In this document: positions 4,498-6,138 of the stretch, piece by piece | Layout: every line of letters starts with the position of its first letter | Numbering within the stretch: the stretch's first letter is position 1 | Assembly (NCBI GenBank): GCA_949293925.1 | Contig: CASFFI010000003.1 | Location: forward strand, 1-6,138 | Source of the DNA: an uncultured Christensenella sp. | GTDB lineage: Bacteria; Bacillota; Clostridia; Christensenellales; UBA1242 | Reading direction: 5' to 3' | DNA length: 6,138 nucleotides | The notes under the pieces: generated by a model | Told to the model about the DNA's origin: nothing | Databases searched by the model: none | The model's input: only the letters and a program-made list of their open reading frames with translations | Program-made: the position numbers and the translations under genes

Positions 4498-6138
4498 ATG
4501 TTAGAATTAGAAAACATATCAAAAGTTTATAAAATGCCTGAAAACGAAGTTGTGGCTTTAAATAATTTAAGTATTATTTTCAGAAACAAGGAATTCGTTT
4601 CTATTTTGGGACCATCGGGTTGTGGAAAAACTACCACATTAAATATTGTTGGTGGCCTTGATAAATATTCATCTGGAGAATTAAAAATTAATGGTATTAG
4701 TACCAAAGACTACAAAGATAAGGATTGGGATAATTATAGAAATCATAAAGTGGGATTTGTATTTCAAAGTTATAATTTAATTCCTCATCAGACAGTTGGG
4801 CAAAACATTGAACTATCGCTAATATTAGGTGGACTTTCTAAATCTCAAAGAAAACAAAAGGTGTTAGATGTTTTGAAAAAAGTGGGGCTTGAGGATAAAT
4901 ATCATTCAAAACCTAATCAGTTATCTGGTGGTCAAATGCAAAGAGTTTCAATTGCTCGTGCACTTATAAACGACCCAGAAATTGTTTTGGCAGATGAACC
5001 AACAGGTGCATTGGATAGCAAAACAAGTCTTCAAATTATGGACCTTTTAAAAGAAGTGAGCAAAGATAGATTGGTTATTATGGTAACGCATAACCCTGAA
5101 CTTGCGGATAATTATTCTACGCGTATTGTTAAATTGCAAGATGGAAAACTTGTTAGCGATTCTAATCCTGTAACAGAAAAAGAGTATTTAGAACTTAAAA
5201 AAGAAGATGAAAAAATTTTAAATAGCAATATTGTAGAAATAAAAGACAAAAAGGGAAATGTCAAAAAAAAGAAGATTAAAGAGAAAACCTCTATGTCGTT
5301 GCTTACTGCACTTTCGCTTAGTTTTAAAAATCTTTTGTCAAAAAAGGGTAGAACTATTTTGGTGTCTTTTGCGGGAAGTATTGGCATAATTGGGATATCT
5401 CTAGTATTAGCATTGTCTAATGGATTTCAGTCGTATATCGACAAGGTTGAAGAAGACACACTTACTACTTATCCTATTGAAATTTCAGCTAAAGGAATGG
5501 ATATGACTAGCATTATGATGAGTGCTATGATGTCCTCCGTTAATCAGAATGGAAAGGCTGATGATGATGCGGTGTATTCTAGTGATGTGCTAACAAGTAT
5601 GATGGGAGATATTTCTAGACAATTAAGTATAAATGACACACAAGGATTTTATAATTATTTACAAAATCCAGACAACTTTGACAAAATTAAAGATTATGTA
5701 AATGATATTCAATATACATATAATTTGCCTTTAAACATAACTACACAAAATGGCAAAGTTGTTGAACCTAATTCAACTGCAATTATGGACATAATTATAA
5801 ATTATTCTGTTGCATATTTAGAAAGCAAAGCAAATGTAACTGTTGAGGAAGATGGAATAATATACACTATTACATCAAATGATTCGACTGATTTTACTGT
5901 AACAGATTCTTATTTGGGTGGTTATGCTGAAACTTTAAAAAATACAGGAGAATGTAAAATTCCTGTAAATGAGTTTGCAAATATTGTTTCTGGGGTTATT
6001 GGTGTTGACAGCACAAGTATGACCGCTCTTTTACAAAGCAGTATGTCATACACAAGTGAAATGCTTTCAAATGATGAACTAATAAAATCGCAGTATGAAA
6101 TTTTAAGCGGGGAGTGGAACAACTCGGCTAATGAAATA
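4498..6138 (+). CDS. ABC transporter, ATPase fused to MacB/FtsX-type permease (3' end cut off)
   Basis: The frame is open from the ATG at 4498 (AGGAG five bases upstream) to the window end, 547 residues, incomplete. Residues 1 to about 220 are an ABC ATPase of the LolD/MacB class: Walker A GPSGCGKTT (38-46), Q-loop Gln90, signature LSGGQ (142-146), Walker B IVLADEP (162-168) with Glu167, D-loop ALD (171-173) and switch His198. A charged Lys/Glu linker (about 222-265) leads to MSLLTALSLSFKNLLSKKGRT and one membrane segment (about 286-306), then an extracytoplasmic region from about 310 on. This is the order of MacB-like permeases, in which the remaining membrane helices follow the ectodomain and so lie beyond the window. 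Such proteins dimerise and use ATP mechanically to expel or move peptides, antibiotics or lipoproteins; the substrate here is unknown. The ectodomain start is Met-rich (eight Met in 334-369), which I believe is common in clostridial members. A slippery heptamer lies at the domain junction. Confidence 0.93.
   Translation, partial: MLELENISKVYKMPENEVVALNNLSIIFRNKEFVSILGPSGCGKTTTLNIVGGLDKYSSGELKINGISTKDYKDKDWDNYRNHKVGFVFQSYNLIPHQTVGQNIELSLILGGLSKSQRKQKVLDVLKKVGLEDKYHSKPNQLSGGQMQRVSIARALINDPEIVLADEPTGALDSKTSLQIMDLLKEVSKDRLVIMVTHNPELADNYSTRIVKLQDGKLVSDSNPVTEKEYLELKKEDEKILNSNIVEIKDKKGNVKKKKIKEKTSMSLLTALSLSFKNLLSKKGRTILVSFAGSIGIIGISLVLALSNGFQSYIDKVEEDTLTTYPIEISAKGMDMTSIMMSAMMSSVNQNGKADDDAVYSSDVLTSMMGDISRQLSINDTQGFYNYLQNPDNFDKIKDYVNDIQYTYNLPLNITTQNGKVVEPNSTAIMDIIINYSVAYLESKANVTVEEDGIIYTITSNDSTDFTVTDSYLGGYAETLKNTGECKIPVNEFANIVSGVIGVDSTSMTALLQSSMSYTSEMLSNDELIKSQYEILSGEWNNSANEI
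5252..5295 (+). other. candidate -1 frameshift site at the ATPase-permease junction
   Basis: Within the ABC gene, A-AAA-AAG (5265-5271) lies in the zero frame as codons AAA AAG, the same arrangement as the dnaX slippery site of Escherichia coli. AGGGA (5252-5256) lies eight bases upstream, like the dnaX stimulatory Shine-Dalgarno. After a -1 slip the next codons are GAA GAT TAA (5271-5279), giving a 260-residue protein that is just the ATPase domain. Downstream, AGAG (5280-5283) can pair only weakly with CTCT (5289-5292). An in-frame ATG at 5293 (Met266) sits where free permeases usually begin. Each element is visible; their function is inferred. Confidence 0.35.

Noticed and set aside
5112..5387. 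Minus-strand hydrophobic open frame of 91 codons
   Set aside because: It is antisense to the ABC linker and first membrane segment; Lys codons read backward give Phe and Leu, producing a false membrane-like peptide.
5499..5605. Met-rich start of the ABC ectodomain as a copper-binding site
   Set aside because: The Met residues are in adjacent pairs within a Ser-rich stretch and not in the spaced MxxM or MxM arrays typical of copper sites, apart from one MDM; I believe similar segments are usual in clostridial members of the family.

Overview
The window is strongly AT-rich chromosomal DNA with good Shine-Dalgarno sites and SigA-type promoters. The gene content is a NAD+-dependent DNA ligase, an adjacent ftsA-ftsZ pair, a Gly-Pro-Thr collagen-like protein and a fused ABC ATPase/permease. 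This fits a low-GC Bacillota, possibly an uncultured gut lineage. Genus or class cannot be fixed from the sequence, and no recoded stop codons are needed in any gene.

Layout. Bases 1-333 are the last 110 codons of ligA, covering the end of the helix-hairpin-helix region and the BRCT domain. A T-rich gap of about 490 bp follows, with a weak terminator candidate, a cre-like palindrome (618-633) and a promoter (767-796) that drives the cell-division pair. ftsA-like (828-1907, GTG start) and ftsZ (1917-3098) are nine bases apart, and the ftsZ ribosome site overlaps the ftsA stop, so they look translationally coupled. A second AT-rich gap (3099-3571) holds helically phased TATATTTT blocks and a bidirectional hairpin terminator. 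On the minus strand lies a 235-residue collagen-like protein (3572-4279). A divergent 218-bp intergenic region then leads to a plus-strand MacB/FtsX-type ABC exporter (4498 to beyond the window end) with a near-consensus promoter.

How the genes work together. FtsA normally tethers FtsZ polymers to the membrane. Here the FtsA-like protein ends right after its actin-like core, with no separable membrane helix, and two of its nucleotide-binding loops depart from the usual glycine-rich form. FtsZ has an intact GTPase core and C-terminal docking peptide, but they are joined by a linker carrying a stretch of 19 acidic residues in 22. The collagen-like and ABC genes are probably separate transcription units.

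Most interesting lead. At the ATPase-permease junction of the ABC gene there is a dnaX-type slippery heptamer in the correct frame, an upstream AGGGA element, an immediate -1 stop and a nearby in-frame ATG. Together they suggest that a free ATPase, and perhaps a free permease, could be made from the fused gene. This is an inference: A-runs are common in such DNA.
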